Source: Akkermansiaceae bacterium UBA4589 (lineage in GTDB: Bacteria; Verrucomicrobiota; Verrucomicrobiia; Verrucomicrobiales; Akkermansiaceae). Taken from it: 15,490 nt of DNA. The position numbers and the translations under genes are program-made. This document shows, piece by piece, positions 1-7,324 of this stretch (its first letter is position 1; each line of letters starts with the position of its first letter). The stretch covers positions 1 through 15,490 of the forward strand of contig DGJT01000003.1 in assembly GCA_002387565.1 (NCBI GenBank), given 5' to 3'. Below the pieces are notes generated by a model that worked only from the letters and a program-made list of their open reading frames with translations, was not told the origin of the DNA and ran no database searches.

Positions 1-1
1 C

Positions 2-262
2 TTGCAAGATATTATTGCTATCTTGGGTATGGACGAACTTTCTGACGAAGACAGACTTGCTGTAGATCGTGCACGTAAGATTGAGAAATTCCTTTCTCAA
101 CCATTCCACGTAGCAGAGATTTTCACAGGTATTTCTGGTCAACTTGTTTCAGTTAAAGATACAGTAGCAGGTTTTGCTGAAATCCTTGATGGTAAGCTCG
201 ATGACGTGCCAGAAAACAATTTCTACATGAAAGGTGGCTTAGACACTGTAGAACGTAGCTAA
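2..262 (+). CDS. atpD: F1 ATP synthase subunit beta, C-terminal part (5' truncated by window edge)
   Basis: Only the last 86 codons of the catalytic beta subunit of F1Fo ATP synthase are visible; the gene begins before the window. The visible part is the C-terminal helical domain: LQDIIAILGMDELSDED carries the DELSEED-type loop that contacts the rotating gamma subunit, followed by RARKIEKFLSQPFHVAEIFTG, a strongly conserved stretch. The frame opens at base 2 with a leucine codon (TTG) that is internal, not a start. The nucleotide-binding Walker motifs lie outside the window. atpC follows after 47 bases on the same strand, the classical atpD-atpC order, so both are probably on one operon transcript ending at the terminator near 583-615. 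Confidence 0.97.
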   Translation: MQDIIAILGMDELSDEDRLAVDRARKIEKFLSQPFHVAEIFTGISGQLVSVKDTVAGFAEILDGKLDDVPENNFYMKGGLDTVERS

Positions 263-309
263 GTAGCCTTAACTACATTGAGAAGCTATTCTCTAACTAA
301 AGAAATATC

Positions 310-558
310 ATGTTAAAATTAGAAATCATCACTCCTGAGAAAAAAGTTCTCTCAGAAGAAGTATCTAGCTTAATTATTCCTGATAACCAAGGTGGAGAAA
401 TGGGGATTTTGCCTCAACATGCTGCTTTAGTAACTCTTACTCAAGGCGGTGTTTTAACTTATGATAAGGCAGGAGTCGAAGTCTCTATGGAGATTGGCTC
501 AGGTATTATTGAAGTGTCAGAGGACACGGTGAATATCTTGGTTGCCAAAGTAGGTTAA
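310..558 (+). CDS. atpC: F1 ATP synthase subunit epsilon, short form
   Basis: Encodes an 82-residue epsilon subunit, part of the central stalk that couples F1 to the Fo ring. The whole protein corresponds to the N-terminal beta-sandwich: LKLEIITPEKKVLSEEVSSL at the start, then the GEMGILPQHAALVTLTQGG signature around residues 29-47. It ends after that domain, so the C-terminal two-helix domain that inhibits ATP hydrolysis in the roughly 130-140 residue proteobacterial form is absent. Such short epsilon subunits are known in some phyla, Bacteroidota among them, so this is likely natural and not a frameshift; the stop is followed closely by a terminator. The ATG at 310 has no evident Shine-Dalgarno (upstream is AAAGAAATATC). 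Confidence 0.95.
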   Translation: MLKLEIITPEKKVLSEEVSSLIIPDNQGGEMGILPQHAALVTLTQGGVLTYDKAGVEVSMEIGSGIIEVSEDTVNILVAKVG

Positions 559-582
559 GCTTGCGCTTCAACTCATTTAAAA

Positions 583-615
583 AGCCTAGTAGATTTATTT
601 CTGCTAGGCTTTTTT
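583..615 (+). terminator. Rho-independent terminator of the atp operon
   Basis: An 11-bp stem AGCCTAGTAGA / TCTGCTAGGCT with one G-U pair and a 6-base loop (TTTATT) is followed by a run of T. It lies 25 bases after the atpC stop codon and is flanked by A on the left, so it may also work in reverse. Confidence 0.9.
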
Positions 616-678
616 GTATCAGGATAGAATCACTATTGCTAAAGTATGATTTAACAAGACTTTGAGCGTCATTCTTGC

Positions 679-707
679 TTGACGATTTAGATACAGCTCT
701 CTAATCT
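679..707 (+). promoter_or_regulatory. Sigma70-like promoter for accBC
   Basis: TTGACG (679-684), a 17-base spacer and TAATCT (702-707) match a housekeeping-type promoter. Transcription would start near 714. That excludes the in-frame TTG at 709 as the accB start and supports the GTG at 733. No experimental support; sequence match only. Confidence 0.6.
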
Positions 708-732
708 TTTGCTACTTAACCAATTAATTGCT

Positions 733-1191
733 GTGGATTTTAAAGATATTAAAAAAATTGTCGAACTCATGGAGAGATATGAACTCTCTGAATTTTCATT
801 AGAACAAGCCGAAGGGGATAATATCCAACTTAAAAGAGGAGGTACTCAACCAGTTATTAGTGCTGTTCCTGCAGCATTACCAACCGCGGCACCAGCACCT
901 GCTCCAGTTGCCGCAGCGTCACCTGCAGAGGCACCAGCTGCCGCTCCGGTTGCTTCAGGTAAGACTATAGACTCACCAATGGTGGGCACTTTTTATGTTA
1001 AACCTGCCCCAGATGCTGATAATTTTGTCAGTGTGGGTGATAGTGTTTCAGAAGGTCAAGTGATCTGTATTATCGAGGCGATGAAAGTGATGAATGAAAT
1101 CAAAGCTGAAGCCAGCGGAACCATCACAGCTATTGTAGCAGAAGAGGGTAAGCCAGTACAATTTGGTGACCCACTTTTCCAAATTTCTTAA
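733..1191 (+). CDS. accB: Biotin carboxyl carrier protein of acetyl-CoA carboxylase
   Basis: AccB carries the covalently bound biotin that shuttles carboxylate from biotin carboxylase to the carboxyltransferase in the first step of fatty acid synthesis. From the GTG start at 733 the protein is 152 residues (E. coli: 156). It begins MDFKDIKKIVELMERYELSE, the usual N-terminal helix, followed by an Ala/Pro-rich flexible linker (about residues 42-75) and a C-terminal biotinyl domain with EAMKVMNEIKAEA, where Lys118 is the biotinylation site. The reading frame stays open upstream to a TTG at 709, but that codon overlaps the promoter region and adds residues not expected in the family. accC follows after 51 bases. 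No Shine-Dalgarno is visible before the GTG. Confidence 0.93.
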   Translation: MDFKDIKKIVELMERYELSEFSLEQAEGDNIQLKRGGTQPVISAVPAALPTAAPAPAPVAAASPAEAPAAAPVASGKTIDSPMVGTFYVKPAPDADNFVSVGDSVSEGQVICIIEAMKVMNEIKAEASGTITAIVAEEGKPVQFGDPLFQIS

Positions 1192-1242
1192 TTTTCTAAT
1201 CTAAGTGATTCAAAGCTTAGATTTAATTTAATTTTTAACATT

Positions 1243-2598
1243 ATGTTTAAAAAGGTTCTTATTGCTAACCGTGGCGAGATTGCACTCAAAGTGGTGCGTG
1301 CTTGTCGTGAATTAGGTGTAACATCTGTAGCTGTTTATTCTGAAGCTGATGTAGATTCAATGCACGTGCAGCTTGCAGATGAAGCTGTTTGTATCGGAGC
1401 AGGCCCTAGCTCAGAGAGTTACTTAAAAGCAGACCGTATATTAGCTGCCGCAGAAATTACTCATGCTGACGCTATACATCCAGGTTATGGTTTCCTTTCT
1501 GAAAATGCACGTTTTGCAGAAATTTGCGAAACTAGCGGAATCAAATTTATTGGGCCAAGTGCGGAGACTATTCGCACAATGGGAGACAAGAACACAGCAC
1601 GCCAAACCTCTATTGCGAGTGGCGTGCCAGTCACACCTGGTTCTGATGACGTCATTCCTGATGTTAAAACAGGTTTAAAATGGGCTCAAGAAATTGGGTT
1701 TCCAGTGATGATTAAAGCCACTGCTGGCGGTGGTGGTCGCGGTATGCGTCCAGCCATGGATGAAAGCGAATTTGCAGAGCAATACCATGCAGCTAGCTCA
1801 GAGGCTATTGCTTGTTTTGGTAATGGAGCTTGTTATATCGAAAAATTAGTGCTCAATCCTCACCACGTAGAGGTGCAAGTCATTGGTGATGAACATGGTA
1901 ATTATACTCACCTTGGTGAGCGTGACTGCTCTATGCAACGCCGTAACCAAAAAATCATTGAGGAATGCCCAAGCCCATTTATCACAGATAAATTGCGCAA
2001 AGAGATGCACGCGGCATCGGTTGCCTTGATCAAAAGAATTGACTACAGAAATGCAGGTACGATTGAGTATCTAGTGGATGAGAAATCTGAGAACTTTTAC
2101 TTCATGGAGATGAACACCCGTATCCAAGTTGAACATCCAGTTACCGAAGAAGTGATGGGTTGTGATCTAGTCAAAGAGCAAATCCGTATTGCTGCAGGTG
2201 AGAAACTCTCACATAACGTGCTTAATAAAGTGCCTCGTGGACACAGTATTGAGTGCCGTATTAATGCAGAAGACCCTTATAATGAATTCCGCCCTAGTCC
2301 AGGTCAAATCACTTTATGGTACACACCAGGTGGTAAGGGTGTGCGTGTAGACTCACACGTGTATTCAGGTTATCAAGTGCCGCCTTATTATGACTCAATG
2401 ATTGCTAAGCTCATCGTTACAGCTTCAACACGTGAGATTGCTATTGAACGTATGAAACGCGCTCTTTCTGAATTCATGATTGAAGGCATCAAAACCACAA
2501 TCCCTTTTCAGTTAGAAATTATGAACCAACCGGACTTTATCAAAGGCGACTATGATATTGGTTGGGTCGCTCGTTACATCGAGGAACAAGGCTATTAA
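1243..2598 (+). CDS. accC: Biotin carboxylase subunit of acetyl-CoA carboxylase
   Basis: Carries out ATP-dependent carboxylation of the biotin on AccB, in the cytoplasm. At 451 residues it has normal length. The N-terminal domain begins MFKKVLIANRGEIALKVVRA; the ATP-grasp domain contains the glycine-rich loop KATAGGGGRGMR (Lys158, equivalent to Lys159 in E. coli) and the catalytic stretch EMNTRIQVEHPVTE (Glu289 metal ligand, Arg293, Glu297). The C-terminal domain has the GHSIECRINAEDP signature. All key residues seen are intact. It lies directly after accB and is closed by a strong terminator 30 bases beyond the stop, so accBC is a two-gene operon here; the accA and accD carboxyltransferase genes are not in the window. 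The ATG follows A/T-rich sequence (TTTTTAACATT) lacking a Shine-Dalgarno. Confidence 0.98.
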   Translation: MFKKVLIANRGEIALKVVRACRELGVTSVAVYSEADVDSMHVQLADEAVCIGAGPSSESYLKADRILAAAEITHADAIHPGYGFLSENARFAEICETSGIKFIGPSAETIRTMGDKNTARQTSIASGVPVTPGSDDVIPDVKTGLKWAQEIGFPVMIKATAGGGGRGMRPAMDESEFAEQYHAASSEAIACFGNGACYIEKLVLNPHHVEVQVIGDEHGNYTHLGERDCSMQRRNQKIIEECPSPFITDKLRKEMHAASVALIKRIDYRNAGTIEYLVDEKSENFYFMEMNTRIQVEHPVTEEVMGCDLVKEQIRIAAGEKLSHNVLNKVPRGHSIECRINAEDPYNEFRPSPGQITLWYTPGGKGVRVDSHVYSGYQVPPYYDSMIAKLIVTASTREIAIERMKRALSEFMIEGIKTTIPFQLEIMNQPDFIKGDYDIGWVARYIEEQGY

Positions 2599-2628
2599 GT
2601 CGGTTAAATTCATCTTTTTAAAAATAAA

Positions 2629-2659
2629 AGCCATAGAAGTTTTCTTCTATGGCTTTTTT
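2629..2659 (+). terminator. Rho-independent terminator of accBC
   Basis: A perfect 11-bp stem AGCCATAGAAG / CTTCTATGGCT with a TTTT loop runs into a T tract (2654-2659). The A run to its left would make it work on the minus strand too. Confidence 0.93.
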
Positions 2660-2699
2660 ACAATAAGAAAGCCGTAGGTAACGCTATACTTAAATTATT

Positions 2700-5081
2700 A
2701 TGAACAAAGTTTTCAGTATTTTTTTATTTGGTTTGCTAATCCACAGTTCAAGTTCTTCCCAAGCAGTAAGTCTGGACGAATATAGTTATGGTTATTGGCT
2801 TAATGGTTGGCATAAACTTGAATTAGATAAGAGCCCTGACATTTTGGTATTAGAAACGAATCGTTATGCTTTGGCTTTAGATATGGATGACTTAGCAACG
2901 CCACATTTAGGGGCTATTAATGACTCGCTTAGTTACGAACAGGCTTTAGATAACCGTGATTTAGATATTGAATCACTGCCTAAGGCAAACTTGCTTCTGC
3001 AAATTACTTTAAATGGTGAGGTGTATACGGCCAAGACAAGTGAAGCAGGGCTAAGAGAGGACTCTTATAGGCTAGCGGCTGCTCAGTTATGGGAATCTGC
3101 ACGTATAGCTCAACATTATGAACTAGTGAATCTCGAATTTAAAAGTCAAGCAGGCGCAACTCTGCCTGCATTAGTTGATTTGCATATCGTGGCATGGCAT
3201 AACAGCATAAGTTTAACCTTGGATGTCAAAGCTTCATCACCGGCAGGGCAAATGGCTTTAGAAGATGCTCAAGTTCAACTAAGTATGAAGAGTGCCTTAG
3301 GCCAGTGGCAGAGTACAGGTCGTTATTCTGTAGGTGATAAGGGTAAGCAAAAATTCACGCTGACTTGTAATTTAGATGGGCCTCAACAAAAAGAAGTCAC
3401 AATTAAGGTTAATAATGACCAAGGGCAGAATTTCCCTGTGCAATTTAACGAGCAAAAAAACAGCTATATCACTCATATTGACTATGTAGAGCGAGATTGG
3501 AAAACAGGTTATACTGATATTCGTGATTATGATGAATTTACGATAAAAGTATCAGGCACGAAACAGAGTCAATCAATACCTTTTTTGCTTAGGTTAGATG
3601 ATGTAGCTAATATTACAGGGTTCAGCCCTATTTTATGTGATAGTGATGGTAAGCCGACAGGTATACCTGTGCAGCTGAGTAAAAACTGGCATGAACGTTC
3701 CATGGGGAACTATCTCATGGCTTATATGAGTCTACCTGCAAAAACTAAAACTCATTATTACACGTTACGCATTCCTTACAGTTTTTATGGGGAATTACCT
3801 ACAGCTAGTCATTCGCAATTAAGCCTTATTGGTTATACCCAAAAGCGGGGTAATGGACGTTGGGATCAATTAGCTATTGGCAGTTTTGGTGAAACTATCT
3901 GCTTTGATGTAGATATGAGCTGTGTAGATAATATGATTACAGATATTCGAGGTCTTTTCCTTAGAAACGGTAAAGATGGCAAAAAGTGGTCATGGACTGA
4001 TGCAGGGTGGGGCGGTGATTGGCTCAATATCAAAGATGAAGCTCAAGACAAGTATTACCCAAAACAACTCAAGACAGCCTACTTATCTCATGGCCCCTGT
4101 ATCACTGATGTTAGATACTCGGGTTATTATGGAATGAACCGCGAAGTCGAGCTCATGGCTCAGGTTCAAACTTTAAGAACTAATGATTATAACCGCGTTT
4201 TTCAAAAATTACGCTACACTTTTACCCAAGATGTCACCCCAGAGTCGATTAGCCTCTTTAAATTAGGAAAAAGTTTTCATTACCAAACTCCCGCTATAGC
4301 TTACGGTAATAAACAAGGTCTCATTAAAGAACACCAAGTCCCCAAAACCCTTAAGCATCGAGATCTATTTTTAGAAGATATTCCAATCACAGGGGCAGCA
4401 CCATGGTGGGTAGCCTTCCCGCAAGGTCAAATAACCAAGAGCAACAAAGGCAATGGTTATAAATCTTTAATTATCAGAGATTACAAGGTTGTAGCTAACG
4501 GTAAGACTTATACCCAACCGCGCTTTAATAGCCCTAACCATGCCCCTCACAAACATCACTCACAACCTAATCTAGATTTAGAAATACTAGCACCTAAAGA
4601 AGTAACGGTTTTCAAAGCAGGTGATACTATAGAGCTCAATTTAGAGTTAATCGCTTTGCCTCGTCACATAGACGACTATTACGGAAATAATCAAAGCTTT
4701 AGAGAGCACTTATCACAACATACAAACTCTTGGAAAACTACACATAGAGAGGCCGTGATGAATGATATTAATTTAGAGGTCAAAGGTGGCGTAGTAGAAA
4801 ATAATTACCCTATTGTTATTCAAAAGCAAGCTGACCAAATAGCTGTCATGATAGAAAGAGCTGTCGGAGCTGTACCGATCTCATTTAAAGGTTTAGATAG
4901 TGCCACGGATTATTCTCTCTACCAGTTGATGAATCAAAAATGGGTGAAATTTCATCCAGAAGTACATGGTAATGATTATTGGCAAACAGACTATGACCCT
5001 TCCACTCAAACTTACCAAATCAGCTATAATTTACCACTAGATGCAGTAGAGAACTCTAAGTGGCTCTTAAAGAAAGAATAA
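2700..5081 (+). CDS. Large secreted protein of unknown function
   Basis: I do not recognise the family. The 793-residue product starts with a signal peptide: MNK, a hydrophobic core VFSIFLFGLLIH, a serine-rich region and a likely signal peptidase I site after SQA (residue 22). No further membrane segment is obvious, so export to the periplasm or beyond is inferred. The rest is rich in aromatic residues and alternating beta-type stretches, for example YSYGYWLNGWHKLEL near the N-terminus, GYTQKRGNGRWDQLAIGSFG and WSWTDAGWGGDWLNI in the middle, and a later part with GDTIELNLELIALPRHIDDY. A multi-domain beta-rich fold, perhaps carbohydrate-related, is a guess only. It lies alone between the accC terminator and sanA. 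TATACT at 2685-2690 is a fair -10 box but has no good -35; if real it would give an almost leaderless mRNA. No Shine-Dalgarno precedes the ATG. Confidence 0.8.
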   Translation: MNKVFSIFLFGLLIHSSSSSQAVSLDEYSYGYWLNGWHKLELDKSPDILVLETNRYALALDMDDLATPHLGAINDSLSYEQALDNRDLDIESLPKANLLLQITLNGEVYTAKTSEAGLREDSYRLAAAQLWESARIAQHYELVNLEFKSQAGATLPALVDLHIVAWHNSISLTLDVKASSPAGQMALEDAQVQLSMKSALGQWQSTGRYSVGDKGKQKFTLTCNLDGPQQKEVTIKVNNDQGQNFPVQFNEQKNSYITHIDYVERDWKTGYTDIRDYDEFTIKVSGTKQSQSIPFLLRLDDVANITGFSPILCDSDGKPTGIPVQLSKNWHERSMGNYLMAYMSLPAKTKTHYYTLRIPYSFYGELPTASHSQLSLIGYTQKRGNGRWDQLAIGSFGETICFDVDMSCVDNMITDIRGLFLRNGKDGKKWSWTDAGWGGDWLNIKDEAQDKYYPKQLKTAYLSHGPCITDVRYSGYYGMNREVELMAQVQTLRTNDYNRVFQKLRYTFTQDVTPESISLFKLGKSFHYQTPAIAYGNKQGLIKEHQVPKTLKHRDLFLEDIPITGAAPWWVAFPQGQITKSNKGNGYKSLIIRDYKVVANGKTYTQPRFNSPNHAPHKHHSQPNLDLEILAPKEVTVFKAGDTIELNLELIALPRHIDDYYGNNQSFREHLSQHTNSWKTTHREAVMNDINLEVKGGVVENNYPIVIQKQADQIAVMIERAVGAVPISFKGLDSATDYSLYQLMNQKWVKFHPEVHGNDYWQTDYDPSTQTYQISYNLPLDAVENSKWLLKKE

Positions 5082-5154
5082 TGAATGAACTATAAATGCT
5101 TTTTAGTCTTTCTCGGCTTGCTAATACCTAGATAGATACATTATTATATTATTA

Positions 5155-5808
5155 ATGGTTAAGCTGAAAAAAGTTCTCATCATTCTCGTAATAGCGTCTA
5201 GTTTACTTGCTTTAACCGTATTTATAGGGCTTGATATTGTTATTAAACAACAAACTCAACTGCAACTATATAATGACATAGATAGCCTGCCTAAACACAA
5301 AGTAGGCTTACTGTTAGGAACGGCAAAATACACCACCAATCCTAAAGGAGGTATCAACCTCTATTATAAATACCGTATCCAAGCTGCAGTGGAGCTGTAT
5401 CAAGCCCAAAAAATAGATTATATCCTAGCTAGTGGAGATAATAGTAAATACAACTACAATGAACCTATAGAAATGCAGAATGACCTGGTCAAAGCAGGGA
5501 TACCCAGAGACAAAATCTACCTTGATTACGCAGGTTTTCGTACCTTAGACTCAGTCGTTAGAAGTCAGCGCGTCTTTGGCCAAGACAGCATTACTATTAT
5601 CTCTCAACCCTTTCACAACCAAAGAGCCTTATTTATAGCCAAATACAAAGGCATAGATGCCGTAGGTTATAATGCCAAGGCCGTTCAAGGTAGCTACTCT
5701 TGGCGCACCAAAATCAGAGAAAAATTCGCCAGAATCAAAATGCTAGGTGACCTTATATTTAATAAGCAGCCTAAGTTTCTCGGAGACCCCATCCCCATAG
5801 GTTTTTAA
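5155..5808 (+). CDS. sanA: SanA/ElyC/YdcF-family (DUF218) envelope protein
   Basis: A 217-residue protein of the SanA type, an inner-membrane-anchored family linked to envelope barrier function and vancomycin exclusion in enterobacteria; its biochemical activity is not established. One N-terminal membrane helix (about residues 6-28, preceded by MVKLKK) is followed by the DUF218 domain facing outwards. Signature pieces visible are KVGLLLGTAKY (49-59), YYKYRIQAAVELY, SGDN (93-96), DYAGFRTLDSVVRSQRVFG (124-142), QPFHNQRALFIA (151-162) and the C-terminal PKFLGDPIPI. The order and spacing match SanA more closely than YdcF. The ATG at 5155 gives an uninterrupted N-terminal helix. It is 73 bases after the large secreted protein and may be co-transcribed with it. 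Confidence 0.88.
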   Translation: MVKLKKVLIILVIASSLLALTVFIGLDIVIKQQTQLQLYNDIDSLPKHKVGLLLGTAKYTTNPKGGINLYYKYRIQAAVELYQAQKIDYILASGDNSKYNYNEPIEMQNDLVKAGIPRDKIYLDYAGFRTLDSVVRSQRVFGQDSITIISQPFHNQRALFIAKYKGIDAVGYNAKAVQGSYSWRTKIREKFARIKMLGDLIFNKQPKFLGDPIPIGF

Positions 5809-5846
5809 GAGGTGCTTTTGAATAAATTGAGCACTTCTCAAACTGT

Positions 5847-5891
5847 CGTGGTGCTCGAGTAGCTTTACCTACACTGCGCTCCACGGTTTTT
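5847..5891 (+). terminator. Possible terminator downstream of sanA
   Basis: CGTGG (5847-5851) pairs with CCACG (5881-5885) and an inner GTAG/CTAC pair closes a CTTTAC loop; the stem is interrupted. It is followed by GTTTTT. It lies 38 bases past the sanA stop. The imperfect stem makes this a weaker call than the two upstream terminators. Confidence 0.5.
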
Positions 5892-5918
5892 CATCAGCGC
5901 CCAATTTAAATCAAAATC

Positions 5919-5941
5919 GTAGTTGAGAGAATCTCAACTAC
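5919..5941. other. Perfect inverted repeat (hairpin)
   Basis: GTAGTTGAGA and TCTCAACTAC form a perfect 10-bp stem around a GAA loop. No T tract follows on the plus strand. It sits between the sanA end and the RloA-like gene; it could be a bidirectional transcription barrier or a repeat-family member. Confidence 0.55.
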
Positions 5942-6058
5942 TTCAGCCTCTTAAAATAAGAAAAAGATAATTAAAGTGATTAAAATTGTTTATATTTGTT
6001 TTTTAAAATACAAATAAGCGTTGATTTTTATTTTTTTAGGTGTAAATACAAGGGAGTT

Positions 6059-7312
6059 ATGATTCGTAAATTTAGATTATCTAATTTTTGTTCTTTTTTA
6101 GATGAGGTTGAGGTTGACTTTACAGTGGGTGCTAAAGTCAGTACAGATTTCTCATTTGCTGAACTATCAGATGGGAGGAAGGCTTCTTTGACTAGCGGTG
6201 TATTTGGAGCTAATGCTTCTGGTAAGACTAATTTATTAAAAGCATTAGCTTTCTTAAGATACTTCATGTGGGCCTCATATCATAACTTAAGTCCTGAAGA
6301 AGCTATTCCTGTTGATGTTTTTTCTGGGGTCACGGATACATCTAAGCCTGCTTGTTTTGAAATTGAATTTGAAGGAAAAACTGAGAAAGGTGATTTGCAA
6401 CGTTATTTATATAAACTTAAACTAGACTCTAAAAAAGTATATGAAGAAGTATTAAAGGTCTATAATAGTAAGACTAATCAGTACAATCAAATTATGGTAC
6501 GTAAGCAGGAGTCAACGAGCGATGAACCAAATTTGCTAGGTTATAATAGCTTCTCTAAATTATCAGCAGTGCAAAAGTTATTAGCAGATAGACCTAATAG
6601 CTCTATGCTAGCAGCAGGGTTAAATACAGGAAGACAAGATTTTAAGAATATAGAGTCTATATTTGGAAAGATTAGAACTAATGTTCGTAGAAGAGGTAAA
6701 GAAAATACACATTTTGATAGTTTTGAAAGTTTATTAAGTTGCTCAGAGTATTTTCATGAACATCCTGAATATCAGAGTATGCTTAAGGAATTTATCCAAG
6801 TAGCTGATGTAGGTATCAAGGACTTTGAAATTAAGCCTATTCTAGTTCCAGGAAATGATGAAAAAACTAAAGATTCTCATCTTATTTATTTTGTTCACCA
6901 AGGTCCTGATAAAGATTTTGAACTAAATATTACTCAGGAATCGACAGGTACTAAGAGATTATGTTTATTAATGTATGAATTTATCTCAATCCTAAAGGGT
7001 GGGGGAATTGCTATTATTGATGAAATGGAATCAGATTTACACCCTCATTTAATTCCTACTATTTTAAGTCTATTTAACAATCCAGAAATTAACGAGCAAC
7101 AAGCTCAGCTTTTCTTCACTTGCCATCATGTTGAAATACTTAATTATTTATTTAAAGAGCAGATTATTTTAGTTGAAAAAGATAATTGTTGTGTAAGTGA
7201 TGCCTATAGACTTGATGAAATTAAAGGAGTTAGAAAACAAGACAACTTCTTTGCTAACTATAATTCAGGTAAATATGGAGCTGTGCCTAACACTAAAACT
7301 CTTATTCTTTAA
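6059..7312 (+). CDS. AAA15-family ATPase, RloA-like
   Basis: A 417-residue ATPase resembling the RloA/COG1106 group of ABC-type AAA15 proteins, which occur next to restriction genes and in phage-defence pairs. It begins MIRKFRLSNFCSFLDEVEVDF, the usual start of this family. Visible motifs: Walker A GANASGKT (50-57, Lys56), an ABC-signature-like QESTGTKRL (293-301), Walker B with AIIDEMESDLHPH (Asp321, Glu322), a switch region FFTCHH (His356/His357) and the family-typical C-terminal GKYGAVPN. I chose the ATG at 6059 because it has a GGGAG five bases earlier and starts the conserved N-terminus; the frame opens further upstream from a TTG. Twelve bases separate it from the RloB-like gene, indicating one operon. 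Sampled rows have roughly 27-35 % GC, lower than the housekeeping neighbours, which suggests horizontal acquisition. Confidence 0.88.
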   Translation: MIRKFRLSNFCSFLDEVEVDFTVGAKVSTDFSFAELSDGRKASLTSGVFGANASGKTNLLKALAFLRYFMWASYHNLSPEEAIPVDVFSGVTDTSKPACFEIEFEGKTEKGDLQRYLYKLKLDSKKVYEEVLKVYNSKTNQYNQIMVRKQESTSDEPNLLGYNSFSKLSAVQKLLADRPNSSMLAAGLNTGRQDFKNIESIFGKIRTNVRRRGKENTHFDSFESLLSCSEYFHEHPEYQSMLKEFIQVADVGIKDFEIKPILVPGNDEKTKDSHLIYFVHQGPDKDFELNITQESTGTKRLCLLMYEFISILKGGGIAIIDEMESDLHPHLIPTILSLFNNPEINEQQAQLFFTCHHVEILNYLFKEQIILVEKDNCCVSDAYRLDEIKGVRKQDNFFANYNSGKYGAVPNTKTLIL

Positions 7313-7324
7313 AATCATTTAGAT

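Noticed and set aside
709..732. TTG start for accB
   Set aside because: It directly follows the -10 box and would not be in the transcript; the GTG at 733 gives the normal AccB N-terminus.
5991..5998. TATATTTG as a Bacteroidota-type TAnnTTTG -7 promoter box before the RloA-like gene
   Set aside because: The -7 box matches but no TTTG lies at the expected distance upstream, and the stretch is extremely AT-rich, so chance is likely.
5996..6058. Upstream extension of the RloA-like gene from a TTG
   Set aside because: The added residues (MFFKIQISVDFYFF) are not family-like, and an ATG with GGGAG stands at 6059 exactly before the conserved N-terminus.
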